Shown here: positions 28,622 through 36,782 of the stretch, in pieces
How positions within the stretch are numbered: the first letter of the stretch is position 1
How the letters are laid out: the number at the start of each line of letters is the position of its first letter
Assembly: GCF_025677645.1 (NCBI RefSeq)
Contig: NZ_CP106879.1
Span: forward strand, 1,426,001-1,490,000
Source of the DNA: Curtobacterium poinsettiae
GTDB taxonomy: Bacteria > Actinomycetota > Actinomycetes > Actinomycetales > Microbacteriaceae
Direction of reading: 5' to 3'
Length of the DNA: 64,000 nucleotides
Position numbers and translations under genes: made by a program
The notes under the pieces: model-generated
Database searches by the model: none
What the model was told of the DNA's origin: nothing
What the model saw: the letters and a program-made list of their open reading frames with translations, nothing else

Positions 28622-29101
28622 CTACGAAACGAGCAGTTCGATCTGTTCGCGGATGGTCTCGGCCTTCGGGAACCGCAGACCGACCAGACCGATGTGCCGC
28701 CAGCGGACCACGCCGTCGGGGCCGATCACGAAGACTGATCGGCGCAGGCCGATGCCCGGTGCCTGCACCCCGTAGGCGCGGACCACCGAGCCCGCGGTGT
28801 CGCTGAGCAGCGGGAACGCGAGCGATGATCCGCGTGCGAACCCCTCGTGCGAGTCGAGTGCCTGCGGGCTGATGCCCCACACGGTCGCGCCGAGGTCGCT
28901 GAACTCGTCGAGTTCGGCCTGGTAACTGCAGAGCTGGGCGGTGCAGACCGCCGTCGCGTCGCCCGGGTAGAAGGCCAGCACCACGGTCCGGCCGATCTCG
29001 GCGGACAGGTCGTACTCGTCGTCGGTGCGGATGCCGCCGCGCACGACCATCCCGGGCAGGGTGAACGACGGGGCCGGTTCGCCGATCGCGGGGATGCTCA
29101 T
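28622..29101 (-). CDS. Peroxiredoxin, BCP/PrxQ type
   Basis: 159 aa AhpC/TSA-fold thiol peroxidase. The peroxidatic cysteine is C53 in FYPGDATAVCTAQLC and C58 lies five residues on: the CxxxxC spacing of PrxQ/BCP enzymes, where C58 is the resolving residue. It reduces peroxides using thioredoxin or mycoredoxin. The usual PxxxT/SxxC lead-in is changed to GDATAVC, so the proline-threonine pair is shifted relative to the consensus. ATG at 29101 preceded by TACCGT (29109-29114) with 7 bases between, a leaderless arrangement. Confidence 0.88.
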   Translation of the reverse strand: MSIPAIGEPAPSFTLPGMVVRGGIRTDDEYDLSAEIGRTVVLAFYPGDATAVCTAQLCSYQAELDEFSDLGATVWGISPQALDSHEGFARGSSLAFPLLSDTAGSVVRAYGVQAPGIGLRRSVFVIGPDGVVRWRHIGLVGLRFPKAETIREQIELLVS

Positions 29102-29220
29102 GGGTCTCACGGTAGGGCGGCACGGCGGTGGTCGCCCCTCGGCGCGCTGTGCGGGGGCTGTGGATGCGCTCGGGGGAGCGCTGAACGGCCAGCGGCGCGT
29201 CGACGAGCCGCTGGCGTGGC

Positions 29221-29970
29221 CTACGAGAACAACTGCGGGAACGCGTGCGCCACCCAGGGGTACCCGACGAAGACCACCGCGTCGAGCAGGGCGTGCGTGA
29301 TGACGAGCGGCAGGAGCCGGCCCCACCGCGTGTAGATCCAGCCGAAGACGATGCCCATCACCGCGTTGCCGATGAACGCGCCGAACCCCTGGTACAGGTG
29401 GTAGCTGCCGCGCAGCAGAGCGGTCGACAGGATCACCTGCCAGCGGCCCCACCCCAGGTCGCCGAGCCGGGCGTACAGGTACCCGATCACGATCACCTCC
29501 TCCTGCAGGCCCGAGCGGATCGCGGACAGCAGCAGGACCGGGACCGTCCACCAGTACGAGTTCAGTGCGGCGGGGTCGACCGCGACCGTGATGCCGAGCG
29601 CCCGACCCGCGAAGTACAGTGCGAGCCCCGGGATCCCGATGCACAGGGCGATGAGCGCCGGGCCGCCCAGGTCCGGCTTCGCCCGGAACCGGTCGATCCC
29701 GAGCCGGCCGAGGTGCGGCCGCGACGTGTCCCACAGCAGGTAGCAGACGAGCGCCACCGGGGCCAGGTCCACCGCGATGCCCAGGAGCTGCCGGGCGAGG
29801 TCGACGTACTGCACCGTCGTCGACGAGGTGTTCAGCGCCGTCGACTGCTCGCCGAGCGGGGTCGTCTGCGACAGGTCGTCGATGATCTGCAGGATCGACC
29901 AGAGGGCGCTGGCGCCGAGCGAGAGCAGCAGGACGATGGCGATCTCGACCCACGTTCGCCGACGGCTCAT
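29221..29970 (-). CDS. CPBP (CAAX-type) intramembrane metalloprotease family protein
   Basis: 249 aa with about eight hydrophobic segments. The conserved motifs are present: GLQEEVIVIGYLYARL (motif 1, Glu-Glu), LLRGSYHLYQG (motif 2, His) and LVITHALLDAVVF (motif 3, His and Asp). This family covers CAAX prenyl proteases and bacteriocin-immunity or sensor-processing proteases; the bacterial substrate is unknown. ATG at 29970 with AGGAG 8 bases upstream. It is divergent from typA, sharing a 138-base region with the TAGACT -10 box (30003-30008) on the typA side. Confidence 0.87.
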   Translation of the reverse strand: MSRRRTWVEIAIVLLLSLGASALWSILQIIDDLSQTTPLGEQSTALNTSSTTVQYVDLARQLLGIAVDLAPVALVCYLLWDTSRPHLGRLGIDRFRAKPDLGGPALIALCIGIPGLALYFAGRALGITVAVDPAALNSYWWTVPVLLLSAIRSGLQEEVIVIGYLYARLGDLGWGRWQVILSTALLRGSYHLYQGFGAFIGNAVMGIVFGWIYTRWGRLLPLVITHALLDAVVFVGYPWVAHAFPQLFS

Positions 29971-30108
29971 GCGCTGTACTCCTGTCGCTTGCGAACTACC
30001 GGTAGACTGGCGTGTCGGGCGTTCTGCCCACGGGTGCGGTGCCGATCGACCAACGGGGTTGATCACCAGCTGGCCCGACACTCTCCCAGAAATTGAAGGA
30101 TGTCCTGT

Positions 30109-32031
30109 ATGGCGCTCGCCACCCGGTCCGACCTGCGCAACGTCGCCATCGTGGCACACGTCGACCACGGCAAGACCACCCTCGTCGACGCGATGCTCAC
30201 GCAGACCAACTCGTTCGACGCCCACTTCGAGGGCGAAGACCGCATGATGGACTCGAACGACCTCGAGCGCGAGAAGGGCATCACGATCCTCGCGAAGAAC
30301 ACGTCGGTGCTCTACAACGGCAAGCACGCCGGTGAGTTCGGCGCGGGCGGTCCCATCACCATCAACGTGATCGACACCCCCGGCCACGCCGACTTCGGTG
30401 GCGAGGTCGAGCGCGGCCTGTCCATGGTCGACGGTGTCGTCCTGCTCGTCGACGCGTCCGAGGGTCCGCTGCCCCAGACCCGCTTCGTGCTCCGCAAGGC
30501 GCTCGCCGCGAAGCTCCCGGTGATCCTGCTCGTCAACAAGACGGACCGCCCCGACTCCCGCATCGACGAGGTCGTCTCCGAGTCGCAGGACCTGCTGCTC
30601 GGGCTGGCCTCGGACCTGTCGGACGAGGTCGACGACCTCGACCTCGACGCGATCCTCGACGTCCCCGTGGTCTACGCCTCGGGTCGTGCCGGTGCCGCGT
30701 CGCGCAACAAGCCCGCGGACGGCTCGCTGCCCGACAACGACGACCTCGAGCCCCTGTTCGAGGCCATCCTGCAGCACGTGCCGGCGCCGAAGTACGACGA
30801 CCAGCACCCGCTGCAGGCCCACGTCACCAACCTCGACGCGTCGCCGTTCCTCGGTCGCCTCGCGCTGCTGCGCATCTTCCACGGCACGATGAAGAAGGGC
30901 CAGACGGTCGCGTGGGTCAAGCACGACGGCACCGTCGTCAACGCCCGCATCACCGAGCTCCTCATCACCAAGGCGCTCGAGCGCTACCCGGCCGAGTCGG
31001 CCGGCCCCGGTGACATCGTCGCCGTCGCCGGTTTCGACACGATCACCATCGGTGAGACCCTGTCCGACCCCGAGGACGTCCGTCCGCTGCCGACCATCAC
31101 GGTCGACGACCCGGCGATCTCGATGACGATCGGCACGAACACCAGCCCGCTCGTCGGCAAGGTCAAGGGCCACAAGCTGACCGCCCGCATGGTCAAGGAG
31201 CGCCTCGACCGCGAGCTCATCGGCAACGTCTCGCTCAAGGTCCTCGACATCGGTCGTCCGGACGCGTGGGAGGTCCAGGGTCGCGGCGAGCTCGCACTGG
31301 CCATCCTCGTCGAGCAGATGCGTCGTGAGGGCTTCGAGCTCACCGTCGGCAAGCCCCAGGTGGTCACGAAGCGTGACGACAACGGCAAGCTGCTCGAGCC
31401 GTACGAGCACATGACGATCGACACGCCGGAGGAGTACCTCGGCGCGATCACGCAGCTCATGGCCGCCCGCAAGGGCCGCATGGAGAACATGACGAACCAC
31501 GGCACCGGCTGGGTGCGCATGGAGTTCATCGTCCCGTCGCGTGGCCTGATCGGCTTCCGCACGTCGTTCCTGACCGAGACCCGCGGAACCGGCATCGCCA
31601 ACGCGATCTCGCACGGCTACGACGAGTGGGCCGGCCCGATCCAGACCCGCATCAACGGCTCGATCGTGTCCGACCGCTCGGGTGTCGTCACGCCGTTCGC
31701 CATCACGAACCTGCAGGAGCGGATGACGTTCTTCGTCAACCCCACCGAAGAGGTCTACGAGGGCATGGTCATCGGCGAGAACTCGCGCGCCGACGACATG
31801 GACGTCAACATCACGAAGGAGAAGAAGCTCACGAACATGCGTTCGGCGAACGCCGACTCCTTCGAGTCGATGACGCCGTCGCGCCAGCTCTCCCTCGAGG
31901 AGTGCCTGGAGTTCGCGCGCGAGGACGAGTGCGTCGAGGTCACCCCCGACGCCGTCCGCATCCGCAAGGTCGAGCTCGACGCGCAGGCCCGCCAGCGCTC
32001 GTACGCCCGCCTGAAGCGCCAGGACGCGTAA
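30109..32031 (+). CDS. typA: TypA/BipA ribosome-associated GTPase
   Basis: 640 aa. G-domain motifs: AHVDHGKTT (G1), EREKGITI (G2), DTPGHADF (G3), NKTD (G4). EF-G-like domains III and V follow, then the BipA-specific C-terminal domain (GMVIGENSRADDMDVNITKEKKLTN). BipA acts on ribosome assembly and stress-related translation. The ATG at 30109 has GAAGGA 8 bases upstream; an ATG at 30100 overlaps that site and is rejected. TAGACT at 30003-30008 is a likely -10 box, giving a leader of about 95 bases. Confidence 0.96.
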   Translation: MALATRSDLRNVAIVAHVDHGKTTLVDAMLTQTNSFDAHFEGEDRMMDSNDLEREKGITILAKNTSVLYNGKHAGEFGAGGPITINVIDTPGHADFGGEVERGLSMVDGVVLLVDASEGPLPQTRFVLRKALAAKLPVILLVNKTDRPDSRIDEVVSESQDLLLGLASDLSDEVDDLDLDAILDVPVVYASGRAGAASRNKPADGSLPDNDDLEPLFEAILQHVPAPKYDDQHPLQAHVTNLDASPFLGRLALLRIFHGTMKKGQTVAWVKHDGTVVNARITELLITKALERYPAESAGPGDIVAVAGFDTITIGETLSDPEDVRPLPTITVDDPAISMTIGTNTSPLVGKVKGHKLTARMVKERLDRELIGNVSLKVLDIGRPDAWEVQGRGELALAILVEQMRREGFELTVGKPQVVTKRDDNGKLLEPYEHMTIDTPEEYLGAITQLMAARKGRMENMTNHGTGWVRMEFIVPSRGLIGFRTSFLTETRGTGIANAISHGYDEWAGPIQTRINGSIVSDRSGVVTPFAITNLQERMTFFVNPTEEVYEGMVIGENSRADDMDVNITKEKKLTNMRSANADSFESMTPSRQLSLEECLEFAREDECVEVTPDAVRIRKVELDAQARQRSYARLKRQDA

Positions 32032-32074
32032 GCACCGGCACGAGCAACACCCGCGGAGGCCCGTCCTCCGTCCG

Positions 32075-32109
32075 ACGGCCCGGTCACCTGCAACAGGTGG
32101 CCGGGCCGT
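32075..32109 (+). terminator. Terminator after typA
   Basis: 16-base stem (32075-32090 with 32094-32109, arm ACGGCCCGGTCACCTG, one wobble pair) with a 3-base loop. It ends 10 bases before the -10 box of the next gene. Confidence 0.75.
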
Positions 32110-32131
32110 TCGCGGTTGTACCGTGGTCAGC

Positions 32132-33325
32132 GTGACTCTCGACCTGCTCTCGATCTACCAGGACCTGCACGCCCACCCGGAGCTCGGCTTCCAGGAGCAC
32201 CGCACCGCCGGTGTCATCACTGCGAAGCTCGCCGAGATCGGTGGGATCGAGGTGACGACGGGCGTCGGCGGCACCGGCGTCGTCGGTGTCGTGTCGAACG
32301 GCGAGGGCCCCGTGGTCTGGCTCCGCGCCGACATGGACGGCCTGCCCGTGCAGGAGCGGACCGGCCTGTCGTACGCCAGCGAGCACGTCGGCACCGACGA
32401 CGAGGGCCGCGAGGTCCCCACCATGCACGCCTGCGGCCACGACATCCACGTCACGTGGCTGCTCGGCACGCTCGAGCGCTTGGTCGCGACCACGGGGGAC
32501 TGGCGTGGCACGGTCGTCGCCGTCTTCCAGCCTGCAGAAGAGGTCATCTCCGGCGCCCGCGCGATGGTCGAGGACGGCCTGGTCGAGCGGTTCCCGAAGC
32601 CGGACGTCGTGCTCGGGCAGCACTCCGCACCCGCACCGGTCGGCATCGTCGCGGTCGGCACCGGCCCCGTGATGGCGTCGAGCGACCGGCTGACGGTGAC
32701 CTTCAACGGCCGAGGGGCGCACGGTTCGGCGCCGCAGGCCTCGCTCGACCCGGTCGTCACCGCGGCCTCGGCCGTCGTGCGGCTGCAGACCGTCGTCGCC
32801 CGCGAGGTCTCGCCGAGCGACGCGGGGGTCGTCACCGTCGGCAGCTTCCACGCCGGCACGCGGGCGAACATCATCCCCGACGAGGCCGTCATCGAGATCT
32901 CGACCCGCGCCCGCAACGAGGAGACCCGCCAGCGCATCATCGCCTCGATCGAGCGCATCGTCCGGGCCGAGAGCACGGCCGGTGGCCTGTCCGAGCCGAC
33001 GATCGTGCGTGCACCGGGCGCCGAGGTCACCGTGAACGACGCCGAGGCCGCCGCCACCGTGCTCGACGCCATCCGCGCCGAGGTGCCGGGAGCCCGCGAC
33101 CTGGAGATCGGCCTCGCCATGGCGTCGGAGGACGTCGGTCAGCTCGCCACCGCCGCCGGGGCGCCGCTCGTGTACTGGTTCACGGGCATCACCGACCCGG
33201 AGCGCTTCCGCCGCGGCGAGGAGATCCCGAGCAACCACTCGCCGTTCTACGCGCCGCAGGCCGAGACCGCGATCCCGGTCGGCGTCGACGCCCTGGTCGC
33301 GGCAACGCGCGCCTACGTCGCCTGA
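32132..33325 (+). CDS. M20-family amidohydrolase (aminoacylase/hippurate hydrolase type)
   Basis: 397 aa. Start LHAHPELGFQEHRTA, metal-binding DMDGLPVQE, ACGHDIH and PAEE are all classic M20D amidohydrolase marks, as is GRGAHGSAPQ in the lid domain. It probably removes N-acyl groups from amino acids or hydrolyses conjugates; the exact substrate is open. The GTG at 32132 is preferred over an in-frame GTG at 32123: TACCGT (32119-32124) then lies 7 bases upstream, and the first GTG is inside that box. Confidence 0.9.
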   Translation: MTLDLLSIYQDLHAHPELGFQEHRTAGVITAKLAEIGGIEVTTGVGGTGVVGVVSNGEGPVVWLRADMDGLPVQERTGLSYASEHVGTDDEGREVPTMHACGHDIHVTWLLGTLERLVATTGDWRGTVVAVFQPAEEVISGARAMVEDGLVERFPKPDVVLGQHSAPAPVGIVAVGTGPVMASSDRLTVTFNGRGAHGSAPQASLDPVVTAASAVVRLQTVVAREVSPSDAGVVTVGSFHAGTRANIIPDEAVIEISTRARNEETRQRIIASIERIVRAESTAGGLSEPTIVRAPGAEVTVNDAEAAATVLDAIRAEVPGARDLEIGLAMASEDVGQLATAAGAPLVYWFTGITDPERFRRGEEIPSNHSPFYAPQAETAIPVGVDALVAATRAYVA

Positions 33326-33340
33326 CACGTCCGTCGGGAA

Positions 33341-33418
33341 GGAGGCCCGGGGCGGCCCCGCCGCGCACGTGACCGCCCCGGGGACGGCACGTTCACAGCC
33401 AACTCGCGCCGGGCCTCC
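33341..33418. terminator. GGAGGCCCGG-type hairpin with a large branched loop
   Basis: GGAGGCCCGG (33341-33350) pairs with CCGGGCCTCC (33409-33418). Inside, CCCGGGGCGG (33346-33355) can alternatively pair with 33373-33382. It ends the M20 gene transcript and lies 13 bases before the -10 box of the lipoprotein gene. Diverged member of the hairpin family at 4376, 21571 and 44221. Confidence 0.65.
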
Positions 33419-33442
33419 CGGCTCGTCCGTTACGGTCGCGCC

Positions 33443-33991
33443 ATGCGTTCCTTCCGTACCCCGCTGATCGCCGCCGTCGCTGCCGGCATCGCCCTGGCCG
33501 GACTCACCGGCTGCTCGACCCAGGCCGTGCAGCAGGCCACCGACCTCGGATCCTCCGTCGCGTCGAACGTGGCCGACGGGGTCGCCGGCATCGACGGCAA
33601 GGCGATCCAGGACGGCATGTCCTCGGTCGCCGGCGGCATCGACGGCGCGCTCGACACGGCGCTCAAGGGTGCCGACGTGACCTCCGACGGCAAGGTGCCC
33701 GACGGGTTCCCGTCGGCCGACGTCCCGCTCGTCGACGGCACCGTGCTCGGCGGGGGAGCCGGACCGAACGGCTCCGGGTGGGTCGCGCAGGTCCGGGCGG
33801 CCTCGGTCGACGACTTCCAGACCGCCGTGCAGCAGCTCACCGAGGCCGGGTACACCGAGTCGGCCAAGCGTGCCGACTCGTCAAGCGCGTTCGGCATGTT
33901 CCGGAGCGACGCCTACCGCGTCGTCCTGACCTTCTCGGAGACCAAGGACAGCGGCGGCGTCACGGCGACCTACATCGTCACGCCCCGCTAG
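33443..33991 (+). CDS. Small secreted lipoprotein, function unknown
   Basis: 182 aa. Lipoprotein signal MRSFRTPLIAAVAAGIALAG with lipobox LTGC (Cys24). The mature part has an Ala/Gly/Asp-rich segment, then PDGFPSADVPLVDGTVLGGG and a small alpha/beta domain (WVAQVRAASVDDFQTAVQQL...YRVVLTFSE...TATYIVTPR). Similar lipoproteins are common in Microbacteriaceae, but I know no function. TACGGT (33431-33436) ends 6 bases before the ATG: leaderless. It is followed closely by the mshB-like gene, which has its own -10 box. Confidence 0.75.
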   Translation: MRSFRTPLIAAVAAGIALAGLTGCSTQAVQQATDLGSSVASNVADGVAGIDGKAIQDGMSSVAGGIDGALDTALKGADVTSDGKVPDGFPSADVPLVDGTVLGGGAGPNGSGWVAQVRAASVDDFQTAVQQLTEAGYTESAKRADSSSAFGMFRSDAYRVVLTFSETKDSGGVTATYIVTPR

Positions 33992-34010
33992 TCCCGTACC
34001 CTTGGGGACG

Positions 34011-35195
34011 ATGTTGAAGGCCCCCGTCACACGCCCCGAGCGCGTCCTGATCGTGCACGCCCACCCCGACGACGAGACGCTCTCGTCGGGCGGGACCATC
34101 GCGACCCTGCTCGAGCGCGGCGCCGAGGTGACCGTGCTCACCGCGACCCGGGGCGAGCGCGGTGAGATGCTCACGGAGCAGTTGGCCCCGCTGGCTGGGG
34201 ACCCCGCGCGGGTGGCACGGCACCGGGAGACCGAGATCGCCGCGGCCCTCGCCGCCCTCGGCGGTCCGCAGCACCTGTGGCTCGGCGGGCCCGGGGCCCG
34301 GCCGACCGACCTGCCGGAGCGCCGCTACGTCGACTCCGGCATGCAGTGGGGCCCGGACGGTCGGGCCACCGCCGCGGACGACGCCCCGGCCGACTCGCTG
34401 ACCGCGGCCGACCTGGGCGAGGTCGTCGACGACGTCCGCGCGGCGATCCGCTCCACCGGTGCCGACGCGGTGATCAGCTACGCCGACGACGGCGGCTACG
34501 GGCACCCCGACCACGTGCGGATGCACCACGCGGCGCAGTACGCGGCCCGTGCCGAGGAGGTCCCCTTCTCGATGATCGTCGACCCCGCCAGCGGCCAGGC
34601 CGACGTCACGGTCGACGTCCTGCCGGTCCGCGCCAAGGTGCGTGCGGCCGTCGAGCAGTACCGCTCCCAGGTCGCCGTCGACCCCGTGGACCCCGCCAAC
34701 CCCGCGGCCCTGTCGTGGGTGATGCCGCACGGCGTCCGGCAGCACGCCCCGGCGGTCGAGGCGTTCCGGCACGACGCGGCCCCGCAGCCAGCGGCCCCGC
34801 AGACCTACGCCGAGATGTCCGGCCAGGGCAAGGCCGCGGCGGTCGTCGTCTCGCTGCTGCTCGGGCTGCTCGCCGGCGGGCTCGGGACGGTCACGCACCA
34901 GCAGACGCTCGGCGCGTTCCCGGTCGGGCTCGTCGTCACCACCCTCATCGTGCTCGGCCTGACCGTGGGCGTGCGGCTCGTCTACCGCTCGCGGGCGATG
35001 GTCGCCGCGATCGGCATCGGGATCCTCGTCGCGACGCAGGTGCTCGTGTCGGTCGGCGGGGAGAGCTCGCCGCTCGTCCTCGCCAACGCGGCCGGGTACG
35101 TGTGGACCTTCGCCCCCGCGGTGATCGCCGCCCTGGTCCTCGCGTGGCCGGACCTGTCGGGGCTGCGGTCCCGGACGGCCCCGGGCCGCGAGTAG
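34011..35195 (+). CDS. mshB: MshB-like PIG-L deacetylase with a C-terminal membrane domain
   Basis: 394 aa. Residues 1-265 form a PIG-L/LmbE zinc deacetylase: AHPDDE (H18, D21) and GYGHPDHVRMHH (H165, H168) hold the zinc. MshB removes acetate from GlcNAc-inositol in mycothiol synthesis, and the neighbourhood (ferredoxin, dapC) matches that of mycobacterial mshB. Unlike the roughly 300-aa mycobacterial enzyme, residues about 275-390 add four membrane helices, so this protein is predicted to be membrane-tethered. TACCCT (33997-34002) lies 8 bases before the ATG. The mca paralogue is the main alternative identity, but the fused membrane domain and gene order favour MshB. Confidence 0.75.
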   Translation: MLKAPVTRPERVLIVHAHPDDETLSSGGTIATLLERGAEVTVLTATRGERGEMLTEQLAPLAGDPARVARHRETEIAAALAALGGPQHLWLGGPGARPTDLPERRYVDSGMQWGPDGRATAADDAPADSLTAADLGEVVDDVRAAIRSTGADAVISYADDGGYGHPDHVRMHHAAQYAARAEEVPFSMIVDPASGQADVTVDVLPVRAKVRAAVEQYRSQVAVDPVDPANPAALSWVMPHGVRQHAPAVEAFRHDAAPQPAAPQTYAEMSGQGKAAAVVVSLLLGLLAGGLGTVTHQQTLGAFPVGLVVTTLIVLGLTVGVRLVYRSRAMVAAIGIGILVATQVLVSVGGESSPLVLANAAGYVWTFAPAVIAALVLAWPDLSGLRSRTAPGRE

Positions 35196-35230
35196 ACTCG
35201 AACCCGCTCGTCGAAGGGAGCACCCGAACC

Positions 35231-35548
35231 GTGACCTACGTGATCGCCCAGCCCTGTGTCGACGTCAAGGACCGCGCCTGCATCGACGAATGCCCGGTCG
35301 ACTGCATCTACGAGGGTGACCGCTCGCTCTACATCCACCCCGACGAGTGCGTCGACTGCGGTGCGTGTGAGCCGGTGTGCCCCGTCGAGGCCATCTACTA
35401 CGAGGACGACCTGCCCGACCAGTGGGCCGACTACTACAAGGCCAACGTCGAGTTCTTCGACGAGGTCGGGTCGCCCGGCGGCGCCGCGAAGGTCGGCGTG
35501 ATCCACAAGGACCACCCCGTCGTCGCGGCCGAGCCCGTCCGCGGCTGA
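35231..35548 (+). CDS. fdxA: 7Fe/8Fe-type ferredoxin
   Basis: 105 aa. Eight cysteines are seen at 9, 17, 21, 25 and 40, 43, 46, 50. The first set (C9-x7-C17-x3-C21-x3-C25) is the [3Fe-4S]-type pattern and the second (CVDCGACEPVCP) is a standard [4Fe-4S] site. This is the FdxA/FdxC-type seven-iron ferredoxin. GTG start with GAAGGGAG 9 bases upstream. TAGACT (35193-35198), which overlaps the mshB stop codon, is its likely -10 box. dapC follows after 11 bases, the same order as in mycobacteria. Confidence 0.94.
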   Translation: MTYVIAQPCVDVKDRACIDECPVDCIYEGDRSLYIHPDECVDCGACEPVCPVEAIYYEDDLPDQWADYYKANVEFFDEVGSPGGAAKVGVIHKDHPVVAAEPVRG

Positions 35549-35559
35549 CCGGACCCCTC

Positions 35560-36678
35560 GTGGCGCTCGACCTCCCCGACTTCCCCTGGGACCAGCTCGT
35601 CCCGTTCAAGCAGCGTGCCGCGGCGTACGAGGGCGGCATCGTCGACCTCAGCGTCGGATCGCCCGTCGACCCCACGCCCGAGGTCGTCCGCACCGCACTG
35701 GCCACCGCGACCGACGCGCACGCCTACCCGCAGGTCGCCGGCACCCCGGCGCTGCGGCAGGCCATCGCGGACTGGTACGGCCGCCGGCACGGCGTCGCCC
35801 TGACCGAGGCGAACGCGCTGCCGACGATCGGCTCGAAGGAGTTCATCGCGGGCCTGGCGCTCTGGCTGGGCATCGGCCCCGGTGACACCGTGGTGTTCCC
35901 GGCCGCCGCGTACCCGACGTACGAGCTCGGTGCCGCACTGGTCCGTGCGGAGGCCCTCGCGTCGGACGACCCCGCCGCGTGGCCGTCCACCACCAAGCTC
36001 GTGTGGCTGAACTCCCCGGGCAACCCGGACGGCCGTGTGCTGACGATCGACGAGCTCCGTGCCGCCGTGGTGCGCGCCCGCGAGCTCGGAGCCGTCATCG
36101 TCGGCGACGAGTGCTACGCCGAGCTCGGGTGGGACCCGGAGTACGCCACCACCCCGACCCCCACGATCCTGGACCCCCGGGTCGTCGGCGACTCGCTCGA
36201 CGGCGTGCTGAGCGTGTACTCGCTGTCGAAGCAGTCGAACCTCGCCGGGTACCGTGCGGCCTTCGTCGCCGGTGACGCCGCGATCCTGGCCGACGTCCTG
36301 GCCGTCCGGAAGCACGCCGGGCTCATGCCGCCGCTGCCCGTGCAGCAGGCCATGGTCGTCGCGCTCCAGGACGAGACCCACGTGCAGCAGCAGAAGGCCC
36401 GCTACCGAGCGCGACGGAACATGCTCCGGCGAGCACTCGAGGGTGCCGGGTTCCGGATCGACCACAGCGAGGCCGGGCTCTACCTCTGGGCCACCCGGGG
36501 CGAACCCGCACTCGACACCGTGGCCTGGCTCGCCGACCGCGGGATCCTCGTCGCACCGGGCACGTTCTACGGTGCAGCGGGGGGCGAACACGTCCGCGTG
36601 GCCCTCACAGCGACCGACGAACGCATCGCCGCGGCGGCACAGCGACTGGCGAGCAGCCGTCGCCTCGGCACCGCGTAG
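35560..36678 (+). CDS. dapC: Succinyldiaminopimelate transaminase
   Basis: 372 aa fold-type I aminotransferase. The PLP lysine is K224 in SLSKQSNLAGYRAAF. NSPGNPDGRVL and VGDECYAELGWDPEY are typical of actinobacterial DapC. It converts N-succinyl-2-amino-6-ketopimelate to N-succinyl-LL-diaminopimelate. GTG start 11 bases after the ferredoxin gene, so the pair is co-transcribed. With dapD and dapE in this window, three succinylase-branch steps are present. Broad aminotransferase specificity cannot be excluded by sequence. Confidence 0.9.
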   Translation: MALDLPDFPWDQLVPFKQRAAAYEGGIVDLSVGSPVDPTPEVVRTALATATDAHAYPQVAGTPALRQAIADWYGRRHGVALTEANALPTIGSKEFIAGLALWLGIGPGDTVVFPAAAYPTYELGAALVRAEALASDDPAAWPSTTKLVWLNSPGNPDGRVLTIDELRAAVVRARELGAVIVGDECYAELGWDPEYATTPTPTILDPRVVGDSLDGVLSVYSLSKQSNLAGYRAAFVAGDAAILADVLAVRKHAGLMPPLPVQQAMVVALQDETHVQQQKARYRARRNMLRRALEGAGFRIDHSEAGLYLWATRGEPALDTVAWLADRGILVAPGTFYGAAGGEHVRVALTATDERIAAAAQRLASSRRLGTA

Positions 36679-36782
36679 CACGGACACGAGTGGTTCCGGT
36701 GGTGCCCGCAATCCGTGGGAACCACCAAATCGTCACCTGGGATGTGTGCACGACCGACAGGTGCCGCGATTAGGCTGTCCTC

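Noticed and set aside
29971..31614. Extension of the CPBP protease frame opposite typA
   Set aside because: The true protein starts at 29970 with a ribosome-binding site; the extension is antisense to typA with shadow-type composition.
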